Shown piece after piece: positions 18,046-26,705 of a DNA stretch of 64,000 nucleotides; positions within the stretch are counted from its first letter, which is position 1, and every line of letters starts with the position of its first letter. Below the pieces are notes generated by a model. The model worked only from the letters and a program-made list of their open reading frames with translations, was not told where the DNA came from and made no database searches. A program made the translations under genes and the position numbers. The DNA comes from Hirschia maritima DSM 19733 (GTDB lineage Bacteria; Pseudomonadota; Alphaproteobacteria; Caulobacterales; Hyphomonadaceae). The stretch is taken from assembly GCF_000378345.1 (NCBI RefSeq), contig NZ_KB899550.1:1-64000 (forward strand), in the 5' to 3' direction.

Positions 18046-19746
18046 TTGGGGTCATCATTGATTTATTCAAACTCTCTTTCGCGCGAAACGTTGAAGAAAC
18101 TACGCCGCGAATTCTGGATGTTGTGCATATTTAGTTGTGCGATCGGTTTGTTATTTCTAACTGGCCCTTTGTATATGATGCAGGTCTATGACCGCGTTTT
18201 GAACAGCCAATCTATTCCAACGCTCTTTGGTTTGACCATGCTTATTGTTGTTTTGTATGCAGCGATGGGTGTGCTCGATTGGGCGCGCAACGGTCTATTT
18301 TCTATGATCGCTTCCAAAGTGGAAGAGGATTTGTCCGATCCCGTTTTAGATGCGACATTGGACGAACGGATTCGATCTGCGGGTAGGGGACAAAACCCTG
18401 CGCTTTCTCATTTGCAGACTGTGCGCCGTTTTCTATCAAGCCCAACAATGTCAGCTGCCTTTGATGCGCCTTGGTCATTTGTGTTCCTGCTCGTCTTATT
18501 CATGTTGCACTGGGCCTATGGTGTGATGGCAATGATCGGTGGATTGGTGCTCGTGACGATCTCCATCCTCAATCAAGTGTTTATGTCACGTCCTCTAAGT
18601 GAAGCAGAAGGGCAAAGCCGTGTGGCGCAATCACATGCGAGCGAAACAACTAATGAAATTGCCACCGCCCAAGCTTTGGGAATGAGAGATGTAAGATCTA
18701 AGGGATGGCGTCAGCGTTTGGATGTTGCAGATCAAACCATGCGCGAAGCATCAGGTACTTTGGGCATTTTTACAGCCAGCGCGAAGACATTCCGCATGAT
18801 GTTGCAATCTGGTATTTTGGGACTGGGTGCTTGGTTGGTGATTGAAGGTTATTCAACACCGGGGACAATGATTGCTGCATCAATATTGATGGGCAGGGTG
18901 ATTGCACCTGTAGAGCAGATTACATCTCAATGGCGTTCTGTTTCTGGAGCTAAGTCTGCATGGCAGGCGCTTACACAGCTTGTTCCTTCTAGAGAAGAAG
19001 AGGTGGAGCAGCCAATGAGCTTGCCGCCTATCACTGGAAAACTATCAGTGGAAAATATCGTGGCGGGGCCGGAGGGCCAAGAGAAGCCAGTCCTCAGAGG
19101 TTTAAACTTTGATCTGGAGCCTGGTGATTGTGTTGCAATCATAGGGAAAAGTGCATCAGGGAAAACAACGCTCGCCAAAACAATCACAGGCACATTGAAA
19201 CCAAGATCGGGTGTTGTGCGTTTTGATAATGCAAGCCGTGAAAACTATAATCCAGATGAATTAGGTAAGCAGATAGGGTATTTGCCCCAAGTTGTTGGGT
19301 TGTTTGAGGGAAGCATTCAAGAAAATATTTCGCGTTTTCAACCTGATGCGACACCAGAAACTGTTATTGAAGCGGCCCGCGCTGCAGATTGTCATGAATT
19401 CATTCTTGAAATGCCAAATGGGTATGACACGCAAATCGGGATGGGTGGGGCATATCTATCAGGTGGTCAAAAGCAGCGCATAGGGCTAGCACGTGCAATG
19501 TATAATGACCCTAAGCTCGTTATTTTGGATGAACCTAATTCAAACCTCGATAGCGAGGGGGAAATCGCGATGCAGCGTTCCATCGCCAAAATGCGGGAGA
19601 GGGGCACAACAGTCGTTTTAATCGTGCATCGTCAATCTGCTTTGAAGCATTGTAACAAGCTTTTGGTGATTGAAGATGGCCGCGTTCAGCACTTTGGAGA
19701 AAAAGAAGCTGTACTGGCGCAATTGCGTGGAGGGACAAGCTCATGA
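18046..19746 (+). CDS. Type I secretion ABC transporter, permease-ATPase fusion (PrtD-like)
   Basis: A 566-residue inner-membrane exporter subunit of the PrtD/HasD branch. The N-terminal membrane domain opens with REFWMLCIFSCAIGLLFLTGPLYMMQVYDRVLNS, characteristic of this branch, and lacks a peptidase domain. The C-terminal ATPase has Walker A GKSASGKTT (about 367-375), signature LSGGQKQRIGLARAM (about 471-485) and Walker B LVILDEPNSNLDSEGE. It would export a protein with a C-terminal RTX-type signal together with the membrane-fusion protein encoded next. The frame opens at TTG 18046; a second TTG at 18058 has GGGG 6 bases upstream and may be the true start. Neither an outer-membrane TolC-like gene nor an RTX substrate is found in this window. 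Confidence 0.93.
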   Translation: MGSSLIYSNSLSRETLKKLRREFWMLCIFSCAIGLLFLTGPLYMMQVYDRVLNSQSIPTLFGLTMLIVVLYAAMGVLDWARNGLFSMIASKVEEDLSDPVLDATLDERIRSAGRGQNPALSHLQTVRRFLSSPTMSAAFDAPWSFVFLLVLFMLHWAYGVMAMIGGLVLVTISILNQVFMSRPLSEAEGQSRVAQSHASETTNEIATAQALGMRDVRSKGWRQRLDVADQTMREASGTLGIFTASAKTFRMMLQSGILGLGAWLVIEGYSTPGTMIAASILMGRVIAPVEQITSQWRSVSGAKSAWQALTQLVPSREEEVEQPMSLPPITGKLSVENIVAGPEGQEKPVLRGLNFDLEPGDCVAIIGKSASGKTTLAKTITGTLKPRSGVVRFDNASRENYNPDELGKQIGYLPQVVGLFEGSIQENISRFQPDATPETVIEAARAADCHEFILEMPNGYDTQIGMGGAYLSGGQKQRIGLARAMYNDPKLVILDEPNSNLDSEGEIAMQRSIAKMRERGTTVVLIVHRQSALKHCNKLLVIEDGRVQHFGEKEAVLAQLRGGTSS

Positions 19747-21044
19747 TGATGATGACGCAAGGTCCACAGGGACGCGACAATAGCCCAAAGCGATTTCACT
19801 TTATCGGATTAGCGACAATCCTGACAATTTTTGGTGGTCTGTTTTTATGGTCGGTCATCGCGCCATTTGAGGGGGCGATCATTTCTCAAGGCACGATTAC
19901 GGTTGAATCAGAACATAAAGCAATTCAACACCTTGAAGGTGGTATCGTGGCTGAAATCCACGCACGGGAAGGCCAATCTGTTGCCAAAGGTGATTTGTTG
20001 ATCCGGTTGGATGGCACTTCAATTCAAGCGCGATTGTCTAGTATTGATGCTCAACTAAATGACCTCATAGCCCGTGAAGCGCGTTTGATTGCAGAACGAG
20101 ATGGCAAGAAGAAACCTGTTTTACGTGACGCATACGTTGGGAAGTCTGAAGTCCAATCTGTGTTGGACAACCAAATTGAATTGCTGGTGGCGAGACTAGA
20201 TGCCCGCAATACACGCATTGCGATATTAAACCAAAAAATTGATCAGATGAATCAGGTCATTAGCGGTTCCAAAGCAGATATTGCTTCAAAGTTCGAGCAA
20301 GTTGTTTTGCTGAATGAAGAAATTACCAGTCTTCAAACTTTGGTGGATAAAGGCCTTAGCCCGAAACCAAGATTGCTGGCTTTGCAACGCGAACGCTCAC
20401 AGATGAATGGCGCGATCGAAACAATCAGATCGGAGATTGCCGCCACAGAAGTGCGTATTGGTGAAACCCGTCTTGAGATGATCCAGCTAAAAGAAGGTTT
20501 CTTAGAAGAAGTATTATCTGAATTAAACGATGTGCAGACCAAATTGGCGACTTTGTTAGAGGAGAGGGCTGCTGCCTTTGACCAGATATCTCGTTTGGAG
20601 ATCCGTTCACCCCGCGCTGGTATAGTGCTTGGTATCCGCACGCATACGCTTGGCGGAGTGGTTGGGGCAGGTACGCCTATCATGTTCATCGTGCCTAGAG
20701 ATGACGTGTTGGTGGCGAAAGTGCGCGTATTACCGATGGACGTTGATAAGATATTTGCATCCCAAACAGCGCGTGTTCGCTTCAGTGCATTTAATCAGAA
20801 AAATACACCTGAAACTGATGGTGAAGTGCTCAAAGTATCTCCTGATATCATTCAAGATGAAAACACTGGTCAGTCTTATTATGAGGCAATCATCAATTTG
20901 AACGATACCGCTGATTTAAAAGGTGAGTTTCAATTGGTGCCGGGAATGCCGGTTGAGGTGATATTGCGCACAGACTCTCGAAACGCTTTCTCATATCTGA
21001 CCAAACCATTGTTTGACTCTGTTGAACGCACCTTTAGAGAATAG
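19743..21044 (+). CDS. Type I secretion membrane-fusion protein (HlyD/PrtE family)
   Basis: A 433-residue periplasmic adaptor. One membrane segment near residues 22-40 (FIGLATILTIFGGLFLWSVIAPF) is followed by QGTITVESEHKAIQHLEGGIVAEIHAREGQSVAKGDLLIRLD, the first half of the lipoyl-like domain and a hallmark of PrtE-type proteins. Long coiled-coil hairpin segments occupy about 95-290, and SPRAGIVLGIRTHTLGGVVGAGTPIMFIVP is the returning half. It joins the ABC exporter to an outer-membrane channel. The start overlaps the exporter stop by ATGA, so the pair is translationally coupled. Confidence 0.94.
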   Translation: MMMMTQGPQGRDNSPKRFHFIGLATILTIFGGLFLWSVIAPFEGAIISQGTITVESEHKAIQHLEGGIVAEIHAREGQSVAKGDLLIRLDGTSIQARLSSIDAQLNDLIAREARLIAERDGKKKPVLRDAYVGKSEVQSVLDNQIELLVARLDARNTRIAILNQKIDQMNQVISGSKADIASKFEQVVLLNEEITSLQTLVDKGLSPKPRLLALQRERSQMNGAIETIRSEIAATEVRIGETRLEMIQLKEGFLEEVLSELNDVQTKLATLLEERAAAFDQISRLEIRSPRAGIVLGIRTHTLGGVVGAGTPIMFIVPRDDVLVAKVRVLPMDVDKIFASQTARVRFSAFNQKNTPETDGEVLKVSPDIIQDENTGQSYYEAIINLNDTADLKGEFQLVPGMPVEVILRTDSRNAFSYLTKPLFDSVERTFRE

Positions 21045-21078
21045 ATTGGAATTCTTCTTAGGAAGTAAGGTGCGATAA

Positions 21079-21675
21079 TTGAAGTCTTTGATGGAATATC
21101 TGTTCAGTTTCGAGGGACGCATAAGCCGTTCTGGTTGGTGGATAAGAACAGTGTTCATCTTGCCTCTGCTGTTGGCTTTGATGTCGGCTATGATCCTGTC
21201 ATTTGCCTTTGCAATGGAAGGCCGTGAATTTTCGGTTGGGTTGAACTTGGTTGCTATATGGGTAGCTATCGTCATGGGTGTTACCATGCATGTGTCGACT
21301 TCCGTGCGCCGCCATCATGATTTGGGCAATTCCGGTTGGAATGTCTTGTGGGTATTGTTCCCCGTTATTGGTGCTCTAATCGATATCATAATGAGTGGCT
21401 TTGTGCCGGGGCAGGAGGGGCCTAATAAATATGGACCGTCACCAAAAGCTCGTTCCAGTAAAACGCGGTCAGATTTAGAAATAAGAGCGACCTCTGAGAA
21501 GCTAAATTCTGTTGAAGAGCCTGCGCAATCCTATTCAGAAAGACCAGTAAAGAAGGCGCACCCCATAGTCTCAACCAAAAGATCGTCTTTTGCGAAGTCA
21601 GATTCCTTTGGGAAACAGACACAATTGGTGACAAGGCATGTGAGCATTTGGGAAAGAGTGCTTGGTAAAAAGTAG
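21079..21675 (+). CDS. DUF805 family membrane protein
   Basis: A 198-residue protein whose first ~115 residues match DUF805: LFSFEGRISRSGWWIRTVFILPLLLAL, a second membrane stretch around LNLVAIWVAIVMGVTMHVSTSVRR, then the signature RRHHDLGNSGWNVLWVLFPVIGALIDIIMSGFVPGQEGPNKYGPSP. The remaining ~75 residues are polar, basic and probably disordered. Function of the family is unknown; members are small inner-membrane proteins. The TTG at 21079 was kept as the start because AAGG lies 8 bases upstream, while the ATG at 21091 has no ribosome site. It is 34 bp after the exporter adaptor and 2 bp before the TPR-sulfotransferase, so it probably shares their operon. Confidence 0.85.
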   Translation: MKSLMEYLFSFEGRISRSGWWIRTVFILPLLLALMSAMILSFAFAMEGREFSVGLNLVAIWVAIVMGVTMHVSTSVRRHHDLGNSGWNVLWVLFPVIGALIDIIMSGFVPGQEGPNKYGPSPKARSSKTRSDLEIRATSEKLNSVEEPAQSYSERPVKKAHPIVSTKRSSFAKSDSFGKQTQLVTRHVSIWERVLGKK

Positions 21676-21677
21676 CG

Positions 21678-23261
21678 ATGAGTATTTTTGGTGTAGATAG
21701 CAAAAACCTTAGTAAGCAACAGAAAATAAAGAGATTACGTGAGGTTTCTCAAAAAGCTGAAGCGGATTTAGAGCATGTTGATGTTGTTGTTTCAGCTGCT
21801 GCCAACTTTACGGTTGGAAGTGCGCTATTAGAACAAGGCAAGGTTTTAAAGGCGCTTGAATATCTTCAAATTGCGGCAAACAAACAAAGCCAAAACCCTC
21901 AATATTTAGCGGTTTTGGCGAAAGCCAACCTGATGCTTCGCAATGAGGCAAAAGCACGTGCGTTTGCAGAAAGCGCAATGAGTTTAGATCAAGAGTTGTC
22001 TCCTGAAATTGCGTATACGCTGGGGTATGTGTTTACGCGATTGGGAAATCATGGCGTTGCGCTGGGCCTGTTTGAGAAGGCCGTTGAGCTTGAGCTGGAG
22101 AACAAGGACTATCTAGATAACCTTGCTCAATCCTATGTATTCTTGGGGAAGAATGAGGCGGCTATAAATCTCTATGACACGGTTTTGAGATTGGATGCTG
22201 GTTCCGGAAAGGCATTTCTAGGCCTTGCAGACCTTGAAAAACCGACACTTGAGAAAAACCGTTTGGGACAATTGAAAGATGCAATGTCTCAATCCACCAG
22301 CTTGAGAGAAAAAATCCGTATTGGGTTTGCTCTTGGCAAAACTTATGAAGCTTTAGGGCAGTGGGACAACGCTTTTAAGAGCTTTGATCAGGCCAATTCT
22401 GATTTCATGGCCAAGCTTAAGTTTAACGTGGCTGATGATGAGCGCCTGATAGACACCTTCAAAAGCGTTTATTTGAATGACCTGAAACAACAAAATTCCA
22501 ATATCAAAGATGAAGTGTTGTTTGTTGTGGGTATTCCCCGAACAGGCACCACATTGGTGGACCGCATATTATCTGCGCATTCAAAAGTGGTGTCGGCTGG
22601 AGAACTTCAATCCATGCCGCTTGCTGTTAAATTAGCATCGGCGACAAATTCCAAAATTGTGTTGGATGAGGATACCATTATCAAGGCAGGCAGGGCAGAT
22701 ATTGAAGCAGTGGGCCGGGCATATCTAGATAATGCGCGTATCCACGAAGGGGCTAATCATGGTATTGTTTTTACAGATAAATTGCCACTTAACTTCATGT
22801 ATGCTGGCTTCATTTTAAAAGCTTTGCCGAATGCAAAAATAGTTTGTCTACGTCGTGAACCCATGGATACTGTTTGGAGCAATTACAAACACTTATTCGG
22901 GGGCGGGGCGCGCTATCATACTTATTCCTATGACCTGATTAGCATTGCGCGTTTTTATATAGCTTACAAACAGATTACTGATTTCTGGGCGCAGGAATTT
23001 CCTGAGCGTTTCATGGTATTGGATTATGAAAACCTGGTTGCAGATCAAAGATTATACACCCAACAGCTACTATCTCATTGCGGATTGGATTGGGAAGAGG
23101 GGTGCCTTGATTTTCATTCCTCAACCAAAGCCGTGGCGACTCCCTCAGCATCGCAGGTCAGGAAGCCTCTCTATTCTGGTTCCATCGGCAAATGGACGAA
23201 TTACGCCGAGCAATTGGAAGAGGTGAGGGCGTTTTTTGAGGCTGATGACGTGATTGGATAA
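21678..23261 (+). CDS. Tetratricopeptide repeat-sulfotransferase fusion protein
   Basis: A 527-residue protein with two parts. Residues about 35-270 carry tetratricopeptide-like repeats (for example GSALLEQGKVLKALEYLQIA and YTLGYVFTRLGNHGVALGLFEKAVEL). From about residue 280 follows a sulfotransferase domain with the 5'-phosphosulfate-binding loop VGIPRTGTTLVDRIL (about 283-297) and the 3'-phosphate-binding region NAKIVCLRREPMDTVWSNYKHLF. Such TPR-sulfotransferases are common in marine alphaproteobacteria and would use PAPS to sulfate a sugar, lipid or peptide; the acceptor cannot be seen. Its position after the type I exporter and amid polysaccharide genes suggests a surface molecule (inference). 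Confidence 0.9.
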   Translation: MSIFGVDSKNLSKQQKIKRLREVSQKAEADLEHVDVVVSAAANFTVGSALLEQGKVLKALEYLQIAANKQSQNPQYLAVLAKANLMLRNEAKARAFAESAMSLDQELSPEIAYTLGYVFTRLGNHGVALGLFEKAVELELENKDYLDNLAQSYVFLGKNEAAINLYDTVLRLDAGSGKAFLGLADLEKPTLEKNRLGQLKDAMSQSTSLREKIRIGFALGKTYEALGQWDNAFKSFDQANSDFMAKLKFNVADDERLIDTFKSVYLNDLKQQNSNIKDEVLFVVGIPRTGTTLVDRILSAHSKVVSAGELQSMPLAVKLASATNSKIVLDEDTIIKAGRADIEAVGRAYLDNARIHEGANHGIVFTDKLPLNFMYAGFILKALPNAKIVCLRREPMDTVWSNYKHLFGGGARYHTYSYDLISIARFYIAYKQITDFWAQEFPERFMVLDYENLVADQRLYTQQLLSHCGLDWEEGCLDFHSSTKAVATPSASQVRKPLYSGSIGKWTNYAEQLEEVRAFFEADDVIG

Positions 23262-23295
23262 GAGACGGCTTTTCGCCAAAAGAAGTCATTCCTGT

Positions 23296-24267
23296 TTATC
23301 TGTCGGTCAATTCAAATTCATCAAGAAAATCATCGTTGTTATTTGCTTTAAGGAAATTTATGTATTCCTCAAACTGAACATAATGTCCTTGAGTTACGCA
23401 TACATTTAACAGTATCCGAGTAAGGTAACGTTGCAAATATATCCGATCGTTATCACGCAACACTTCATGCTGAGTAAGCATTATATTTTCAAAAAATTTT
23501 GATTGATGGCATAGTGGCTCTAGCTTAGCTCGGCGTTCAAATACATTAGTATTTAATAAACCCACATATTCTGAAATATTGTCGATGTAGGAAAGACAAT
23601 TCCGACTGGCTATAATCATTTGATCCTTAGATGACGCAATTGAATTCTCGCGCCGACTTCTAGAAAATTTATGCTTATCTGTAAGGCAATCGTTTTTTAT
23701 CTTATTCATTGTCCAAAAATATAATTCAAATTTTTCATCATTGCTAGAAGCTGAAATTGGTCGATTCAGATCATCGCGCCATCTGCTTAAAGAATTTAAT
23801 TCTTGGCGGCTCTCTATACCTAAGGCCTTGTCTTGAGACACTAGTTCATAGTTGATCACAATGTTTTCAATTTTCGAAAACAGCTCGTATTCACCTTGAA
23901 GAACGCATATTTCGAAGAAGACATTCATGTAGTCATCTAAATCAAAAAGCAATTCACCTAGAGCGCCGCTTTTCAAAACTACTTCAGTGGAAATGAGTTC
24001 CTTGTCAGAACACATAGGTTTGAGAATGCGCAGCCGCTCCAGCTGATTGACGTTAAATTCTTCATAAAACATATCTGGGTCAAATAACAATTCTCTAAAA
24101 TGAGAACATTCATTGTTTGAAGAAAGTGCTAGTTTGCTACAATGTTCTTTGAATCCGCTCACGATATTGGAAGACTGCGCATCAACAGTCAGTTCGGCCG
24201 AGCCGTTAGAGACGCAACTCACCAAAAAGTGTATATAACACACGCCTATTAAATGAAGTAATTTCAT
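23296..24267 (-). CDS. Putative lipoprotein of unknown function
   Basis: A 323-residue protein with no recognised domain. The N-terminus MKLLHLIGVCYIHFLVSCVSNG is a short signal sequence ending in a lipobox-like LVSC with the acceptor cysteine at residue 18, so it is probably anchored to the outer or inner membrane. The rest is soluble, charged and apparently helical, with several cysteines (for example in HCSKL, NECSHF, PMCSDK, FEICVLQG, LNVCVTQG) that could form disulfides in the periplasm. It is convergent with the TPR-sulfotransferase (34 bp apart) and divergent from the nucleotidyltransferase-fold gene. No function is proposed. Confidence 0.65.
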   Translation of the reverse strand: MKLLHLIGVCYIHFLVSCVSNGSAELTVDAQSSNIVSGFKEHCSKLALSSNNECSHFRELLFDPDMFYEEFNVNQLERLRILKPMCSDKELISTEVVLKSGALGELLFDLDDYMNVFFEICVLQGEYELFSKIENIVINYELVSQDKALGIESRQELNSLSRWRDDLNRPISASSNDEKFELYFWTMNKIKNDCLTDKHKFSRSRRENSIASSKDQMIIASRNCLSYIDNISEYVGLLNTNVFERRAKLEPLCHQSKFFENIMLTQHEVLRDNDRIYLQRYLTRILLNVCVTQGHYVQFEEYINFLKANNNDDFLDEFELTDR

Positions 24268-24362
24268 TGCCCCCCCTAATTAGTTCTACTTCAAAGATAC
24301 ATCTGAAAAAAAACGGTCGGCAAGATTTTATCTAATACCGTTAAGTATCCTCGGTCGTTTTG

Positions 24363-24376
24363 GTATTCGAGAATAC
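24363..24376. promoter_or_regulatory. Short palindrome in the divergent intergenic region
   Basis: GTATTC-GA-GAATAC is a perfect 6-bp palindrome with a 2-base centre, about 95 bp from either divergent gene start. It may be a second regulatory site, but it is short enough to arise by chance. Confidence 0.3.
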
Positions 24377-24439
24377 ATTAAATTTCGTTTTGTTCATCAG
24401 TCCGTTTAGGGCCATTTATTGCCTCATTCGTCGAATTTG

Positions 24440-24464
24440 CACTACATGAATAATTCGTGTAGTG
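24440..24464. promoter_or_regulatory. Long inverted repeat directly upstream of the nucleotidyltransferase-fold gene, probable operator
   Basis: CACTACATGAA (24440-24450), a 3-base centre TAA, and TTCGTGTAGTG (24454-24464) form 11-bp arms with a single mismatch, ending 7 bases before the ATG at 24472. The sequence following the right arm (GTGTAATGT) leaves little room for a normal ribosome site, and no other gene starts here on this strand. It looks like an operator overlapping the promoter or leader. Confidence 0.65.
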
Positions 24465-24471
24465 TAATGTT

Positions 24472-25488
24472 ATGAGAGATTTACCAGCAACCACTCAAAC
24501 TGTTTATGCCAATCTTCTACAGATGCACCTAAATAGGCCTGTAGGGGAGTTTGTTGGTTCGCCGTTTAAACGGGAAAAAGAAGGTAAACATTATTGGTAC
24601 GCGACACAACGCATAGGAAATAGTTCGCCGCGTCAAATATATATTGGCCCTGATACCGACGAGATTAAACAACGCATTCGCTCAATGCAGGAGCGGGGAG
24701 TGGCTGATAAGGAATTTAAATTAACAGCTTCCAAAGCAATTGCGCAATTAAGAGCTGCGGGGTTAACGGGATTGGATCGGCAAACGGGATCGGTGTTGAG
24801 GGCGCTGACGAATAGCGGTGTGTTCCGTCTTGGCGGAACTTTAGTTGGGACGCATGCCTTCAATCACTATTCGCAAGCATTGGGCGTGGAGTTTACGTCT
24901 GAAAATAGAGAATGGGTCGCTCAGACCGAAGATGTCGATATTGCGAGCTTTGAGAAACTTTCTATGGCGATCGAGGATGTTGCATCCCCAGAATTATCTT
25001 TGACATTGGAGCATTTAGGTTTTCAACCCGCCAATTCTTTATATCCAAAGAAACCAACGAGTTGGACATTGCCGGGGTCGACTTATGCAATAGATTTTTT
25101 GGCACCGTCATTCAGCGATAAACCCGAACCCGTTAAATTGGCGGCATTGGATGTTTGGGCGCAAGGGCTGCATTATCTGAACTTTTTGATCAAAGAACCA
25201 ATTCCCGTGATTGCCATATATATGGAAGGTTTATTGGTTCAAATTCCTTCGCCAGAGCGTTATGCAATTCATAAATTGATTGTATCTCAATTGCGGAATG
25301 CGGCTATGCAGACCAAAGCAAAGAAAGACCTTGAGCAGGCAAAATTGCTCATTGAATATCTTCTTGAAACCCGTCCGTATGAATTGAAAGAAGTTTTGGA
25401 AGAAGCATATGGAAATGGTCCTAAATGGAGACAAATTCTAGATCGCGATCCCTTGAAAGTAATCGAGAGAATACGAGATGGAGTTTAG
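24472..25488 (+). CDS. GSU2403-family nucleotidyltransferase-fold protein (NTP_transf_8-like)
   Basis: A 338-residue protein of the GSU2403 family. The central part FRLGGTLVGTHAFNHYSQALGVEF holds the nucleotidyltransferase-like G-x-x-A-F segment, and VAQTEDVDIASFEKLS gives the metal-binding D-x-D (TEDVDI). The later SWTLPGSTYAIDFLAP and the helical C-terminus VPSPERYAIHKLIVSQLR-like region (IPSPERYAIHKLIVSQ) are also family features. Biochemical function is unknown; members are considered nucleotidyltransferase-superfamily proteins and are frequent on accessory DNA. It stands alone, preceded by a strong inverted repeat (24440-24464) that suggests its own regulator or autoregulation, which is how many toxin-antitoxin and defence genes are controlled. 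That link is inference only. Confidence 0.8.
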   Translation: MRDLPATTQTVYANLLQMHLNRPVGEFVGSPFKREKEGKHYWYATQRIGNSSPRQIYIGPDTDEIKQRIRSMQERGVADKEFKLTASKAIAQLRAAGLTGLDRQTGSVLRALTNSGVFRLGGTLVGTHAFNHYSQALGVEFTSENREWVAQTEDVDIASFEKLSMAIEDVASPELSLTLEHLGFQPANSLYPKKPTSWTLPGSTYAIDFLAPSFSDKPEPVKLAALDVWAQGLHYLNFLIKEPIPVIAIYMEGLLVQIPSPERYAIHKLIVSQLRNAAMQTKAKKDLEQAKLLIEYLLETRPYELKEVLEEAYGNGPKWRQILDRDPLKVIERIRDGV

Positions 25489-25595
25489 CGATTGCAGTAG
25501 TTTAATGACGGCAAAGCAGTATTGTGCTTGCCATGCGTGACGTAAGCGTTACGAACCATTCATGGACATAAACAGTTTAGATTGACGAGTTGAGC

Positions 25596-26603
25596 ATGAA
25601 GATATTTGTAACGGGTGAGACGGGGCAGGTTGTCAAAGCGTTGATCAAGCTGGCTGATAAAGACACGCTGGATGTTTATACAGCCGGTCGCCCATGGCTC
25701 GATCTGGCGAAACTCACAGATGATGACAAATGCGAACACCTTCAAAAGATGATTGAAGATATTGGGCCGGATGTTGTGATCAATGCCGCTGCATACACGA
25801 ATGTCGATAAAGCGCAGGAAGAGCCAGATGAAGCTGCTGCGGTGAATGAAACTGGGGCAGGGGCTGTGGCGATGGCTGCGCACAAGTTTGGCCTACCTGT
25901 TGTTCAAATTTCTACTGATTATGTTTTTTCTGGTGACAAACAGGCAGAAATATTTGATCCAAATAATCCAGATTATGAAGATTACGATGAAGAAGACCTT
26001 GAAGATGCACGCGCCAATCTCAGCGATGGATCTTATGTAGAAACCGATCCAATAGGGCCAAAGTCTATTTATGGACAGACCAAGCTGGATGGTGAAAAGC
26101 TGGTTGCGTATTCTAATCCCAAACATGTGATTTTACGGACGAGTTGGGTGTTTTCAGAAACAGGAAATAACTTTTTAAAAACAATGTTGCGCGTAGGAGC
26201 ACAACGCGATGAGCTACGTGTTGTAAGTGATCAACTTGGTGCGCCAACGCATGCAGATGATATTGCGGCGACTATTGTTGAAGTTTCTAAAAAATTGATC
26301 GCTGAACCAGATAATAATGATCTCTACGGTGTGTTCCATATGACAAGTGCTGGGCACACATCTTGGCATGGTTTTGCTGAAGCGATTTTTGAGGCGTCTG
26401 AAGTGGCTGATGGTCCAAAACCGAATGTTTTGCCAATTTCGACAGAAGAATACCCATTGCCGGCACCACGTCCGAGCAATTCCCGTTTAGACTGTTCCAA
26501 ACTTGAAAAAGTGTATGGCATCCAAATGCCAAGCTGGAAAAATAGAATAATGAAAACAGTTGTTAAAGTGCTTGGTCAAACGGGAGAGGCTGGGGCTTCA
26601 TAA
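25596..26603 (+). CDS. rfbD: dTDP-4-dehydrorhamnose reductase with acidic insertion
   Basis: A RmlD-type short-chain reductase completing the dTDP-L-rhamnose pathway begun by rfbACB 8 kb upstream. The N-terminal MKIFVTGETGQVV is the NADPH-binding motif, PDVVINAAAYTNVDKAQEEPDEAAAVN is the RmlD signature, and SIYGQTKLDGE holds the YxxxK pair. At about residues 117-150, between DYVFSGDK and SIYGQTK, there is an acidic insert of roughly 25 residues (NPDYEDYDEEDLEDARANL) where most RmlD proteins have a short DG.. loop. The ATG at 25596 is preferred to the TTG at 25590. Its separation from rfbACB is unusual, since the four genes normally lie together. Confidence 0.93.
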   Translation: MKIFVTGETGQVVKALIKLADKDTLDVYTAGRPWLDLAKLTDDDKCEHLQKMIEDIGPDVVINAAAYTNVDKAQEEPDEAAAVNETGAGAVAMAAHKFGLPVVQISTDYVFSGDKQAEIFDPNNPDYEDYDEEDLEDARANLSDGSYVETDPIGPKSIYGQTKLDGEKLVAYSNPKHVILRTSWVFSETGNNFLKTMLRVGAQRDELRVVSDQLGAPTHADDIAATIVEVSKKLIAEPDNNDLYGVFHMTSAGHTSWHGFAEAIFEASEVADGPKPNVLPISTEEYPLPAPRPSNSRLDCSKLEKVYGIQMPSWKNRIMKTVVKVLGQTGEAGAS

Positions 26604-26705
26604 TTTCAATTATGAATTGAAGGGCTTGATTTACTGCGAAATCTGCTAGAATTTTCTCTATGTCGAATGTATCCCAATGGGCTGTAGCGTACTGGGGAGT
26701 TGGTT

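Noticed and set aside
26597-26616. Terminator after rfbD
   Set aside because: TTCATAATT-TC-AATTATGAA is a perfect inverted repeat but has only A/T pairs, a 2-base loop and no T-run.
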